The notes below the pieces were generated by a model. It worked only from the letters and a program-made list of their open reading frames with translations. It searched no databases and was not told the origin of the DNA. From Clostridia bacterium (GTDB lineage Bacteria > Bacillota > Clostridia > Monoglobales > Monoglobaceae), in assembly GCA_017409915.1 (NCBI GenBank), contig JAFQRU010000153.1, forward strand, positions 1 to 10,099: a stretch of DNA of 10,099 nucleotides, written 5' to 3'. This document shows, in pieces, positions 1 to 7,087 of this stretch (its first letter is position 1; every line of letters begins with the position of its first letter). The translations under genes and the position numbers were made by a program.

Positions 1-34
1 AACCGCATGCTCTAGCCAACTGAGCTATACCGCC
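1..34 (-). tRNA. 5' half of a tRNA gene, probably elongator tRNA-Met (CAU)
   Basis: Read on the minus strand, the segment starts GGCGGTATAGCTCAG and fits the tRNA cloverleaf from nucleotide 1 to 33. It has a 7-nt acceptor strand, T8, a D stem GCTC/GAGC, a D loop with G18 G19 and A21, the anticodon 5' strand TGCGG, and T32-T33. The window ends immediately before the anticodon, so identity is not directly visible. The acceptor sequence GGCGGTA and the TT before the anticodon resemble bacterial elongator tRNA-Met (CAU), which is an inference from memory of the family. The gene is divergent from the protein operon and has its own promoter at 57-85. Confidence 0.88.
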
Positions 35-56
35 ATAAATATGTCGAACAGGTTAT

Positions 57-85
57 ATATTAACACATCCTCCCATAATTGTCAA
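57..85 (-). promoter_or_regulatory. Housekeeping-sigma promoter of the tRNA gene
   Basis: On the minus strand a perfect -35 box TTGACA (80-85) is followed by exactly 17 bases and the -10 box TAATAT (57-62). Transcription would start near base 50, leaving a 5' leader of about 15 nt before the tRNA at base 34. Near-consensus boxes are typical of strong stable-RNA promoters. Confidence 0.85.
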
Positions 86-102
86 GTATTTTTGGGCAAA
101 AA

Positions 103-134
103 GTTTTCCCCCGGAAATAAAAGTGTTTTCCCCC
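103..134. repeat. 10-bp direct repeat GTTTTCCCCC
   Basis: The sequence GTTTTCCCCC occurs at 103-112 and again at 125-134. The two starts are 22 bp apart, about two turns of B-DNA, in the gap between the divergent promoters. The second copy shares its GTTTT with the left arm of the inverted repeat at 121-157. This could be a pair of protein-binding sites on one DNA face, or chance in a region rich in T- and C-tracts. I recognise no known operator. Confidence 0.4.
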
Positions 135-157
135 TATAAAATTTCCTTAAAACACTT
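121..157. repeat. Perfect 9-bp inverted repeat reaching the operon -35 box
   Basis: AAGTGTTTT at 121-129 is the exact reverse complement of AAAACACTT at 149-157, with a 19-bp spacer. The right arm covers the first two bases of the -35 box TTGAAA (156-161). A protein bound to this dyad would contact RNA polymerase at the plus-strand promoter. No gene ends into it from either side, so a terminator role is unlikely. I do not recognise the motif as the site of a known regulator. Confidence 0.5.
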
Positions 158-184
158 GAAAAATACGGAGATATTTGATATAAT
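156..184 (+). promoter_or_regulatory. Housekeeping-sigma promoter of the yybS operon
   Basis: The -35 box TTGAAA (156-161; one mismatch to TTGACA) is followed by a 17-bp spacer and a perfect -10 box TATAAT (179-184). The expected start site is near 191, giving an untranslated leader of about 135 nt before yybS. This is the only strong promoter I found for the plus-strand genes. Confidence 0.82.
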
Positions 185-190
185 AAACTG

Positions 191-326
191 ATAAATGATA
201 ATGGGGTGGATTGTGCCCAAACGGCAGTTATAACCCCTGACCCAAATGGGAGTAAATGCCTGTGAATAAAGGGATTTTCGTTATATTTACTATTATAGAG
301 ACTGAAATTTAAGGAATGAGGATTTT
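191..326 (+). promoter_or_regulatory. Foldable 5' leader of the yybS operon, function unknown
   Basis: The leader is long for a single Shine-Dalgarno site. GGGGT (203-207) can pair with ACCCC (233-237), enclosing TGCC (214-217) paired with GGCA (223-226) around the loop CAAAC. A weak CCC/GGG hairpin follows at 241-250. GGCA could instead pair with TGCC at 257-260, and bases 225-233 could pair with 293-304 around a 3-nt bulge, so more than one fold is possible. No intrinsic terminator is visible. The Shine-Dalgarno stretch lies at 311-322. I could not match it to a riboswitch or protein-autoregulated leader that I know. The pairings are seen in the sequence; any regulatory role is inferred. 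Confidence 0.35.
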
Positions 327-1265
327 ATGGATGGCAGAATTAAAAAGCTTGGCATCGCCAGTGTTTGCATAATTTTCGTTATTTTATTTACTGTTTTATC
401 TTTGTTTATTCCCCTTGGCGCAATGCTTTTTCCCCTTATTGCAACATCCCTTACGGCGTATGTTTATATAAGATGCGGAAAAATCGCATCCGCTATCAAT
501 GTTGTTCTTACGACGGGTGCGATGCTCCTTTTTACCATGGATGTTGAAAGCCTTCTGATTGTAGCTCTGTCTGTTATCCCGGGAATAGTGTCAGGACTTA
601 TGATTAGCAAAAGAAAAGATTATTATTCAACTCTTTTTGGAGTGAGTATAGCATTTCTGGTGGTCTTCCTTGGAACTCTTCTTATGGCAGGAAGAGGTTT
701 AGAGGGCGGAGTCGGCGGAATAATTGACCAGTCAATTGGCGGACTGAAAGAAGCCCTTCTTATAGCGGGAAATAATGAAGCCACAGCAGAACTTGAAATG
801 GCGCTGAGTGTTACAGGGGCATATATTAAGCAAATGTTTCCCACATTCATCATTCTGACATCTTTGGTTTTTGCTTATCTGCACTCTGTGCTTCTCAGGA
901 TCCTCGCAAAAAGAGTTAGCAAGATAAGATATAACTATATTTCTCTTGATGAGCATCATGCACCAAGACATGTGGCAGTTGCCTATTTCATCATCTCGAT
1001 ATTTGCTTTGTTTTTAAGTGGAGAGAGTAAGATAGGGGTTGCCGTTTATAACATTGTGGCAATAATCGACTTTGTTCTGGCATTTTGCGGTTTCTCGTTT
1101 ATTGAAAGCAAGTTTAAAAATAAAATTAAATTTGGCTTTTTAAGAGCCATCATATATATCGCGGTATTTTTAGTCGCAAGCAGTTTTGCAATTCAGCTTT
1201 TGTCAATCATAGGAATGCTTGACAGTTTTATGAACTATCGCAGGATAGAAAGAAATGGAGAATAA
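327..1265 (+). CDS. yybS: YybS-family (DUF2232) integral membrane protein
   Basis: A 312-residue, very hydrophobic protein, about the usual size of the YybS/DUF2232 family. I see roughly eight or nine membrane segments, near residues 8-30, 32-49, 53-72, 75-93, 102-121, 170-193, 217-230, 236-258 and 270-297. A longer, more polar stretch lies at 122-169, and the C-terminus is basic. The biochemical role of the family is not established. The ATG is preceded by AAGGAATGAGGA (311-322), with GAGG five bases from the start. It is the first gene after the promoter at 156-184, and its stop lies two bases before the gdpP start, so the two are probably co-translated. The assignment rests on hydrophobic pattern, length and the conserved place directly upstream of gdpP-rplI-dnaB rather than on a catalytic motif. 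Confidence 0.82.
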   Translation: MDGRIKKLGIASVCIIFVILFTVLSLFIPLGAMLFPLIATSLTAYVYIRCGKIASAINVVLTTGAMLLFTMDVESLLIVALSVIPGIVSGLMISKRKDYYSTLFGVSIAFLVVFLGTLLMAGRGLEGGVGGIIDQSIGGLKEALLIAGNNEATAELEMALSVTGAYIKQMFPTFIILTSLVFAYLHSVLLRILAKRVSKIRYNYISLDEHHAPRHVAVAYFIISIFALFLSGESKIGVAVYNIVAIIDFVLAFCGFSFIESKFKNKIKFGFLRAIIYIAVFLVASSFAIQLLSIIGMLDSFMNYRRIERNGE

Positions 1266-1267
1266 AA

Positions 1268-3292
1268 ATGAAAGGTAAGCGAATGAAAAGACGCCAGACA
1301 ATGGTCAGCAAAATATTCGGTCGCCGCACGGCACGACTTTTTGTGTTCCTGGCTTTATACATTGGTATAAACGCTTTGGACGCTGTAACGGCTACGGATA
1401 TTGACGGCCTTGCCGCTCTGGTGGGAATCATCTTTTTCGCAGTTGAGTTTTATTTAATTTACAGACAGAAAAAGAGCTTTGTAAGCTTTATGGAAAACTT
1501 TGACTTCTGCCTGAGTGACACAACAGGTAAGTCATTGGTAAAGTATCCGTCTCCTGTGGTTATAATCGGCCTTGACGGAGAAATCAAATGGTATAACGGC
1601 AACTTTACCAAGCTTGTTGGAGAAAATGAAACTTTCGGAACTCATATAAACACCCTTCTTCCAACCCTTGAAGTAAATAAGCTGACAGAAAGCCGAGGCG
1701 AGTTTGGCGCAGTTATCGAGCTTGACGGACGGACCTATGAGGTTGAAGCAAGGGTTACAGGCCGTGAAGATAAGGATGCAAAGCATAAATTCTTGCTTTT
1801 GTATTTCATTGATAAAAGCGACGAATACAGACTTGCCCAGCTTCGTGAAGAAGAAAAGACCGTTGAAGCAATTGTTATAATTGATAACTATGAGGAAGTT
1901 TTAAAAGAAACTCCTGACTCTAACCACGGTAAAATCCTGGGGGAAATTGAGCAGACCATAGGCGAGTGGATTGCCTTGGGTGACGGTGTATTTCGAAAGT
2001 TTGAAAGAGATAAATTTTTAGTCCTTTTTGAACAGAGAAACTTTGAAAAAATCCTTGAAGATAAATTTGAAGTTTTAAATAATATTAAAAACATCAATGC
2101 GGAGAATAAAATTCCCGTAACAATCAGTATAGGAATCGGTCAGCACGGCATAGACCCCAAAGAAAACGACAGCTTTGCAAGATTTGCGGTTGATATGGCA
2201 TTAGGCCGTGGCGGAGATCAGGTTGTTATCAAAGACAGAGATTCTTTAAACTTCTTCGGCGCAAAAAGCCGTGAGGTTGAAAAAAGAACGAAGGTTAAGG
2301 CAAGAGTTGTTGCTCATGCCCTCCGTAAGCTTATCGATAGCTCAGGCAAAGTTCTCATTATGGGACATAAGTCAGGGGATATGGATAGCATCGGTGCATC
2401 TATCGGACTTTTTAAAGCTGTTAAAACCAGAAACAGAAAAGCGTATATCGTTGTTGATAAAGAAACGGTTAACGCAAAGGAGACTATCGCCGAATTTGAG
2501 CATAAGACAGACTATATAGAAGCCTTTATAACAACAGAGCAGGCCATGAACACTCTGGAAAAGGACAGCCTTGTTATAGTGGTTGATACCCACAGACCGA
2601 ATATGGTTGAATGCCCTGAACTTTTAAGACACGCAGACAATATTGTGCTTATCGACCACCACAGACGAAGTGAAAACTGCATAGAAAATGCAACGCTTAT
2701 GTATCACGAAGCCTATGCTTCATCAACCTGTGAAATGGTAACGGAGATTATCCAGTATATCCAGGAAGCGCCAATGCTTGACAAACAAGAGGCAGAAGCC
2801 CTTTACGCAGGAATATTTATGGATACCAACGGCTTTGTTAATAAAGCAGGGGTAAGAACCTTTGAAGCGGCGTCCTATCTGAAACGAATGGGCGTTGACA
2901 CCATAAAGATAAGACGAAGATTCAAGTGTGACAAAGACATATTTATAAGAAAAGCGCAGATTATAAGTAACGCAGAATTCTATCGCGACAACATCGCAAT
3001 ATCTGTGGTTTCCGACGAAGCAAGAGGGGCGCAGGTAATGTGTGCTCAGGCGGCGGACGAGCTTCTTGATATTAAGGGCGTTGAAGCGGCTTTTGTCCTT
3101 CTTAAACGAGGCAAGGTTATTTATATAAGCGCAAGATCACTTGACGATATCAATGTCCAGATAATTATGGAAAAGCTTGGTGGCGGCGGCCATATAACTC
3201 TTGCGGGTGCGCAAATGGAAAATATGACCTTGGAAGAGGCTGTTGAAAAACTCCATTGGGCAATTGATGAAGTGGTAGCAAACGAAGAATAA
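1268..3292 (+). CDS. gdpP: Cyclic-di-AMP phosphodiesterase GdpP (membrane, PAS, degenerate GGDEF, DHH-DHHA1)
   Basis: GdpP hydrolyses c-di-AMP to pApA at the membrane, lowering the second messenger that controls potassium and osmolyte uptake and cell-wall stress. At 674 residues it is close to Bacillus GdpP. Domain order: two membrane helices (about 22-40 and 47-65), a PAS domain (about 92-185), a GGDEF-like domain (about 198-330) and a DHH-DHHA1 phosphodiesterase (about 350-674). The GGDEF signature is replaced by ERDKF (246-250), as expected in this family, where the domain is not a diguanylate cyclase. The metal-binding residues are present: H367, D371 and D373 in GHKSGDMDS, D440, the DHH triad 463-465, and D519. 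The DHHA1 motif GGGGH is at 638-642. The ATG follows GGAG at 1257-1260, inside the end of yybS. A second ATG at codon 6 is possible but less well placed. All motifs are intact, so it is predicted to be active. Confidence 0.96.
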   Translation: MKGKRMKRRQTMVSKIFGRRTARLFVFLALYIGINALDAVTATDIDGLAALVGIIFFAVEFYLIYRQKKSFVSFMENFDFCLSDTTGKSLVKYPSPVVIIGLDGEIKWYNGNFTKLVGENETFGTHINTLLPTLEVNKLTESRGEFGAVIELDGRTYEVEARVTGREDKDAKHKFLLLYFIDKSDEYRLAQLREEEKTVEAIVIIDNYEEVLKETPDSNHGKILGEIEQTIGEWIALGDGVFRKFERDKFLVLFEQRNFEKILEDKFEVLNNIKNINAENKIPVTISIGIGQHGIDPKENDSFARFAVDMALGRGGDQVVIKDRDSLNFFGAKSREVEKRTKVKARVVAHALRKLIDSSGKVLIMGHKSGDMDSIGASIGLFKAVKTRNRKAYIVVDKETVNAKETIAEFEHKTDYIEAFITTEQAMNTLEKDSLVIVVDTHRPNMVECPELLRHADNIVLIDHHRRSENCIENATLMYHEAYASSTCEMVTEIIQYIQEAPMLDKQEAEALYAGIFMDTNGFVNKAGVRTFEAASYLKRMGVDTIKIRRRFKCDKDIFIRKAQIISNAEFYRDNIAISVVSDEARGAQVMCAQAADELLDIKGVEAAFVLLKRGKVIYISARSLDDINVQIIMEKLGGGGHITLAGAQMENMTLEEAVEKLHWAIDEVVANEE

Positions 3293-3309
3293 GAAAGGTT
3301 GAGACAGAT

Positions 3310-3756
3310 ATGAAAGTAATTTTAAAGCAGGATGTAAAATCTCAGGGTAAAAAGGGCGACCTTATAAATGTAAGTGACGGATATGCAAGAAACTTCCTTT
3401 TCCCGAAGGGCCTTGCCGTTGAAGCCAGCAAGCAGGCACTCAATGAGCTTGAAGGCAAGAATGCGGCGGCACAGTTCCATAAAAATGTTGAAGAACAAAA
3501 GGCAAGAAATATAGCCGACAGACTTAAAGAGGTAACAGTAAAGCTTACCGCAAAGGCAGGAAACGGCGGAAGACTTTTCGGCTCAATAACATCAAAAGAT
3601 GTTGCAGCCGCTCTTGAAAAGCAGACAGGAATTAAGGTTGACAAAAGAAAGATTGACCTTCCTGACGGAATCAAGAGCTGCGGAGTAACAGAGGTTAAGG
3701 TTTCTCTCTATCCGCAGATATTCGGAACCTTTAAAGTGGAAGTAACCGAAGAATAA
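3310..3756 (+). CDS. rplI: 50S ribosomal protein L9 (bL9)
   Basis: L9 binds 23S rRNA near the base of the L1 stalk and projects from the large subunit, supporting reading-frame maintenance. The 148 residues match the usual length. The N-terminal RNA-binding domain carries the full family signature at 13-40, including G13, G16, V21, G24-Y25, N28-F29-L30 and G34. A long charged linker helix covers about 41-75. The C-terminal domain begins with NGGRLFGSIT (85-94). Weak purine-rich sites, AAAGG at 3294-3298 and GAG at 3301-3303, precede the ATG. It lies 17 bases after gdpP and 28 bases before dnaB, the conserved Firmicutes order. Nothing is unusual in the protein. Confidence 0.98.
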   Translation: MKVILKQDVKSQGKKGDLINVSDGYARNFLFPKGLAVEASKQALNELEGKNAAAQFHKNVEEQKARNIADRLKEVTVKLTAKAGNGGRLFGSITSKDVAAALEKQTGIKVDKRKIDLPDGIKSCGVTEVKVSLYPQIFGTFKVEVTEE

Positions 3757-3784
3757 CCTTAGGAAGTATAAAAGGGGTAAAAAA

Positions 3785-5122
3785 ATGGAAGAAAGTACAG
3801 CAAATGTAAGAACAGTGCCGTTTAGCTTAGAGGCGGAGCAATCTGTCTTAGGGGCAATGTTTCTTGATAAGGATTGTATTCCTGACGCCATAGAGATTTT
3901 AAAAGGCGATGATTTTTATATAGGGCGCAACAAAGAGCTTTTTGAAGCAATGAGCGAGCTCTATAATCTGAGTATGCCTATTGATGTTGTAACCTTAAAA
4001 CAGCATCTCATTCAACAATGCGTATTTGAAAAAATCGGCGGAATGGATTTTATTGTTGAGGTTGCAAACTTTGTGCCAACAACAAAAAATTTGAAGCACT
4101 ATGCCAAAATCGTTAAGGATAACTCTGTTCTTAGAACCCTCATTAAAACCAGCGAGGATATAGCGGAGAAATGTTATCGTGGCGAGGGCGAGCTTGAAGA
4201 TATAATCGGCGTTGCAGAGCAGAATATATTGAATATTTCTCAGGACAGAGAAGCAAAAGGCCCTGTCCATATAAGAAAATATATTGGTGAGAGCGTTGAA
4301 CTTTTGTCCGAGCTTTCCGATAAGAAAAGCGATGTAACAGGTGTAAGCACAGGCTTTATCGATATTGATAAGAGAACAGCGGGTCTCCATGGCTCAGAGC
4401 TTATATTGATTGCGGCAAGACCTGGTATGGGTAAAACTTCCTTTGCCTTAAATATTGCTCAGAATGTTGCAATCAAGGGCGGTGTTCCCGTTGCGATTTT
4501 CAGTCTTGAAATGCCTGGTATCCAGCTTGCCAACAGAATGCTCGCAAGCGAAGCAATGGTAAGCTCTGAAAAAATTAAAAAGGGCGACCTTAAATCAGAC
4601 GACTGGGATAAGGTAGGCGGAGCGGTTGACGCTCTTTCAACGGCTGAAATATATATTGACGATTCATCAGGTATAACAATGCCTGAAATCGGGGCAAGAT
4701 GCAGAAGATTAAAGGCTGAAAAAGGCCTCGGTCTTATTGTTATCGACTACATACAGCTTATGAATTCCAAGACCTCGGACAGACAGCAGGCGATTTCCGA
4801 AATTTCAAGGTCAATGAAAATTCTTGCAAAGGATTTAAATGTGCCTGTTATTGCACTTTCTCAGCTCAACCGTGATGTTGAAAAGAGAGATAACAAAGAG
4901 CCAAGGCTCAGCGATATCAGAGAATCAGGCTCAATTGAGCAGGACGCCGATGTTGTAATGTTCTTATCCCGTGAGGGCTATTATAACCCTGAAACGGAAG
5001 AACCGAACAAAACAAAATGTATCTTTGCTAAACACAGAAACGGCGAAGTAGGCAGCGAATATTTAACATGGCTTGGTGAATTCTTTAAATTTTCCAATTG
5101 GAGTGGAGACCGTGAACATTAG
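3785..5122 (+). CDS. dnaB: Replicative DNA helicase DnaB (named DnaC in Bacillus)
   Basis: This is the hexameric 5'-3' helicase that unwinds DNA at the replication fork and recruits primase. At 445 residues it has the normal size. The N-terminal helical domain (about 8-110) starts with the typical LEAEQSVLGAMF region. The RecA-like ATPase domain (about 180-440) has Walker A ARPGMGKTS (211-219, K217), the SLEM motif (240-243) and Walker B LIVIDYIQLM (317-326, D321). Also present are SQLNRDVEKR (359-368), LSDIRESGSIEQDAD (375-389) and KHRNG (416-420). No intein interrupts the Walker A or later motifs, which are common intein sites. AAAGGGG (3771-3777) stands seven bases before the ATG. The gene end overlaps the likely tilS start by 11 bp. 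In Bacillus the gene after this block is usually not tilS, so the right junction is lineage-specific. Confidence 0.98.
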   Translation: MEESTANVRTVPFSLEAEQSVLGAMFLDKDCIPDAIEILKGDDFYIGRNKELFEAMSELYNLSMPIDVVTLKQHLIQQCVFEKIGGMDFIVEVANFVPTTKNLKHYAKIVKDNSVLRTLIKTSEDIAEKCYRGEGELEDIIGVAEQNILNISQDREAKGPVHIRKYIGESVELLSELSDKKSDVTGVSTGFIDIDKRTAGLHGSELILIAARPGMGKTSFALNIAQNVAIKGGVPVAIFSLEMPGIQLANRMLASEAMVSSEKIKKGDLKSDDWDKVGGAVDALSTAEIYIDDSSGITMPEIGARCRRLKAEKGLGLIVIDYIQLMNSKTSDRQQAISEISRSMKILAKDLNVPVIALSQLNRDVEKRDNKEPRLSDIRESGSIEQDADVVMFLSREGYYNPETEEPNKTKCIFAKHRNGEVGSEYLTWLGEFFKFSNWSGDREH

Positions 5123-6542
5123 TTCTACCGTATCTGAGAAAGTCAGATTAACCATAGAAGAAAATGAAATGATTAAAAAAGGTGATAAGGTTTTAGTCGC
5201 TCTTTCGGGAGGGGCAGATTCCGTGTGCCTTACTCATGTTCTCTATGGCCTTTCAAAAAAGATGGGTTTTTCACTCTATGCGGCGCATTTAAACCACGGC
5301 ATAAGAGGGGAAGAGGCGGATAAGGACGAGAAGTTTTCCAAAAGCTTCTGTGATTCTTTGAAAGTTCCGTTCTTGGCAAAAACCGTTAATGCGGTAGAGA
5401 TTGCAAAAGAACAAGGGATAACAGTTGAAGAAGCAGGAAGACAGGAACGCTATGCCTTTTTCCGTGAGGTTTGCGCTTTGGGTGGACAGAATGTTATTGC
5501 CACAGCCCATCATAGAGATGATGCGGCGGAAACTGTTTTAATGCGAATTATAAGAGGCACTGGGATTGACGGCCTTAGCGGAATAAAATATATCCGCGAA
5601 GACGGCGTTATAAGACCTCTTCTTAAAGTGAGCCGTGATGAAATTGAAGAGTATTGCAAGGAAAACTCACTAAGCTATTGCATAGATAGCACAAATTCTG
5701 ATAATGACTACACAAGAAACAAAATAAGAAACGAGCTTTTGCCATTCATAAGAGAGAATTTTAACCCGAATATAACGGAAAGTCTTATGAATTTATCGGA
5801 AAGCGCAAAGAAAGACAGCGACTTTTTAAACTCCTATGCAAAAAGGCTTTATATAAGACTTGGAAGCCCTATGCCAAACCGTAAGCCTGTGGTCCTCCAT
5901 ATTGATTCACTTAATATGGTTGAGGATGCCATAATGTCAAGGCTCATAATTACGGCGGCAAAAGAGGCAATGGGCGAAGACTTTTATTTAGAAAGAAAGC
6001 ATATCAAGGATATCTTGTCCCTTAAAGAAAAAGAAACAGGGGCAATGATGAACTTCCCAAAAGGTCTTACAGTGCAGGTTAAATACGGCTGGCTTGAATT
6101 TAAGGATGAAGGCGAGACGGAAATAAACGAAACAAGCCGAGGCATAAAGAACTATTTTTCCACAGAGATTGAGCCTGGAAACGGCTATAAAATCGAAGGA
6201 AGAGAAGGAGCGGTTTTTGTTAAAAGAGTTCTCCTTTCCGAGTACAAAAAGAGTGCGGGAGATATTCTCCTGGATGAAGACAAGCTCAGCGGAAAAATAG
6301 TCCTGAGAAACCGTCGCGACGGGGACAGAATGACTGTTTTTGCCGACGGAAGAGAGAAGAAACTTAAAAGCATATTTATTGATATGAAAATTCCCCGTGA
6401 AAAGCGGGATGATATACCCCTTATCTGTCAGGGCGACGAGGTTTTGGCAATTGTTGGCGGACGGGTAAGCGAAAAATACAAAACAAATAAAAATTCTAAA
6501 AGGGCATGGGTGATTTATTATGGTAACGATAGACAAGGTTAA
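5112..6542 (+). CDS. tilS: tRNA(Ile)-lysidine synthetase TilS
   Basis: TilS uses ATP and lysine to convert C34 of the CAU-anticodon tRNA-Ile2 to lysidine, switching both charging and decoding from Met/AUG to Ile/AUA. I choose the GTG at 5112 (476 residues) because GGAG at 5100-5103 stands eight bases upstream and the protein then begins like other TilS proteins. An in-frame TTG at 5073 would add 13 residues deep inside dnaB. Motifs: PP-loop SGGADS (32-37), NHGIRG (61-66), ATAHHRDDAAETVLMR (130-145), RPLL (168-171) and DSTNSDNDYTRNKIRN (192-207). The C-terminal TilS domain is at about 394-470 with RRDGDR, KKLK, FID and IPR. Length and domains match the long two-domain bacterial form. It overlaps dnaB by 11 bp and hpt by 23 bp, which suggests translational coupling on both sides. 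Confidence 0.96.
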   Translation: MNISSTVSEKVRLTIEENEMIKKGDKVLVALSGGADSVCLTHVLYGLSKKMGFSLYAAHLNHGIRGEEADKDEKFSKSFCDSLKVPFLAKTVNAVEIAKEQGITVEEAGRQERYAFFREVCALGGQNVIATAHHRDDAAETVLMRIIRGTGIDGLSGIKYIREDGVIRPLLKVSRDEIEEYCKENSLSYCIDSTNSDNDYTRNKIRNELLPFIRENFNPNITESLMNLSESAKKDSDFLNSYAKRLYIRLGSPMPNRKPVVLHIDSLNMVEDAIMSRLIITAAKEAMGEDFYLERKHIKDILSLKEKETGAMMNFPKGLTVQVKYGWLEFKDEGETEINETSRGIKNYFSTEIEPGNGYKIEGREGAVFVKRVLLSEYKKSAGDILLDEDKLSGKIVLRNRRDGDRMTVFADGREKKLKSIFIDMKIPREKRDDIPLICQGDEVLAIVGGRVSEKYKTNKNSKRAWVIYYGNDRQG

Positions 6543-7053
6543 GGTTTTGATTTCAGGCGAAGAACTTTCCCAGAAAGTTAATGAGCTTGCAGAGAGAATA
6601 AACAACGATTTTGCAGGGGAAAAAGTTATAGTAATCGGTGTTTTAAAAGGCTCTTTTATGTTTTTATCCGATTTGGTTAAGAAAATAACTCTCCCTGCGG
6701 AGGTTTATTTTATAGAGGCGTCAAGCTATGGCGCAGGAACCCAGACAACAGGTGTTGTTAAAATCTCAAAGGATGTTGAAAGAGATTTGACAGACCAGAA
6801 TGTTATAGTTGTTGAGGATATTATTGACACGGGAATAACTATGGAAAAGGTTATGGAGCTTCTTCGGGCAAGAGGTGCAAAAGCGGTTAAGCTCTGTGCC
6901 TGCCTCAGTAAGCCAAGTCGAAGAAAAGTTGATATAAATATTGACTATTTAGGCTTTGAAGTTCCCGATGAATTTGTTGTAGGGTATGGTCTTGATGTTG
7001 ATGAAATGTATAGAAACCTGCCTTATATCGGCGTAGTTGAAAATGCGGATTAG
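6520..7053 (+). CDS. hpt: Hypoxanthine (guanine) phosphoribosyltransferase
   Basis: This cytosolic purine-salvage enzyme transfers the phosphoribosyl group of PRPP to hypoxanthine or guanine, giving IMP or GMP. The 177 residues are typical of bacterial Hpt/HprT. Visible motifs are LKGSFMF (42-48), the flexible-loop start SSYG (68-71), the PRPP-binding signature VVEDIIDTGIT (97-107, with acidic pair E99-D100), K131 in the purine-binding region, and DEFVVGYGLD (150-159). The ATG lies within the last 23 bases of tilS and is preceded by GGTGA (6509-6513) six bases upstream. The tilS-hpt pair is conserved in Firmicutes, and in Bacillus and Listeria it precedes ftsH. Here gltX follows after 34 bases. 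In Bacillus and Listeria, TilS and HprT have been reported to act together on ftsH expression; whether that applies here is unknown. Confidence 0.96.
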   Translation: MVTIDKVKVLISGEELSQKVNELAERINNDFAGEKVIVIGVLKGSFMFLSDLVKKITLPAEVYFIEASSYGAGTQTTGVVKISKDVERDLTDQNVIVVEDIIDTGITMEKVMELLRARGAKAVKLCACLSKPSRRKVDINIDYLGFEVPDEFVVGYGLDVDEMYRNLPYIGVVENAD

Positions 7054-7087
7054 TTCCGATAAAGATAAAGAAAGAAGGACATAACAA

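Noticed and set aside
121..157. Inverted repeat as an intrinsic terminator
   Set aside because: The flanking genes diverge, so no transcript ends here. The spacer is long for a terminator loop and no proper T-run follows on either strand.
203..217. GGGGTGGATTGTGCC recalls the GGGTGG part of a T-box antiterminator
   Set aside because: The ACCGCG continuation is missing, there is no room for Stem I after the predicted start site, and no terminator follows.
195..233. A 12-codon mini-ORF (MIMGWIVPKRQL) in the operon leader, a possible leader peptide
   Set aside because: Its ATG is only about four bases from the predicted start site, it has no Shine-Dalgarno site, it is not rich in any one amino acid, and an open frame this short is expected by chance.
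4418..5050. Possible intein within dnaB
   Set aside because: Walker A, Walker B and the later helicase motifs are continuous and total length is normal.
5988..6605. Long minus-strand open frame of about 205 codons across the tilS-hpt junction
   Set aside because: Its composition is that of a shadow frame opposite two well-supported genes, and it resembles no family I know. Similar antisense frames opposite rplI and dnaB were rejected for the same reason.
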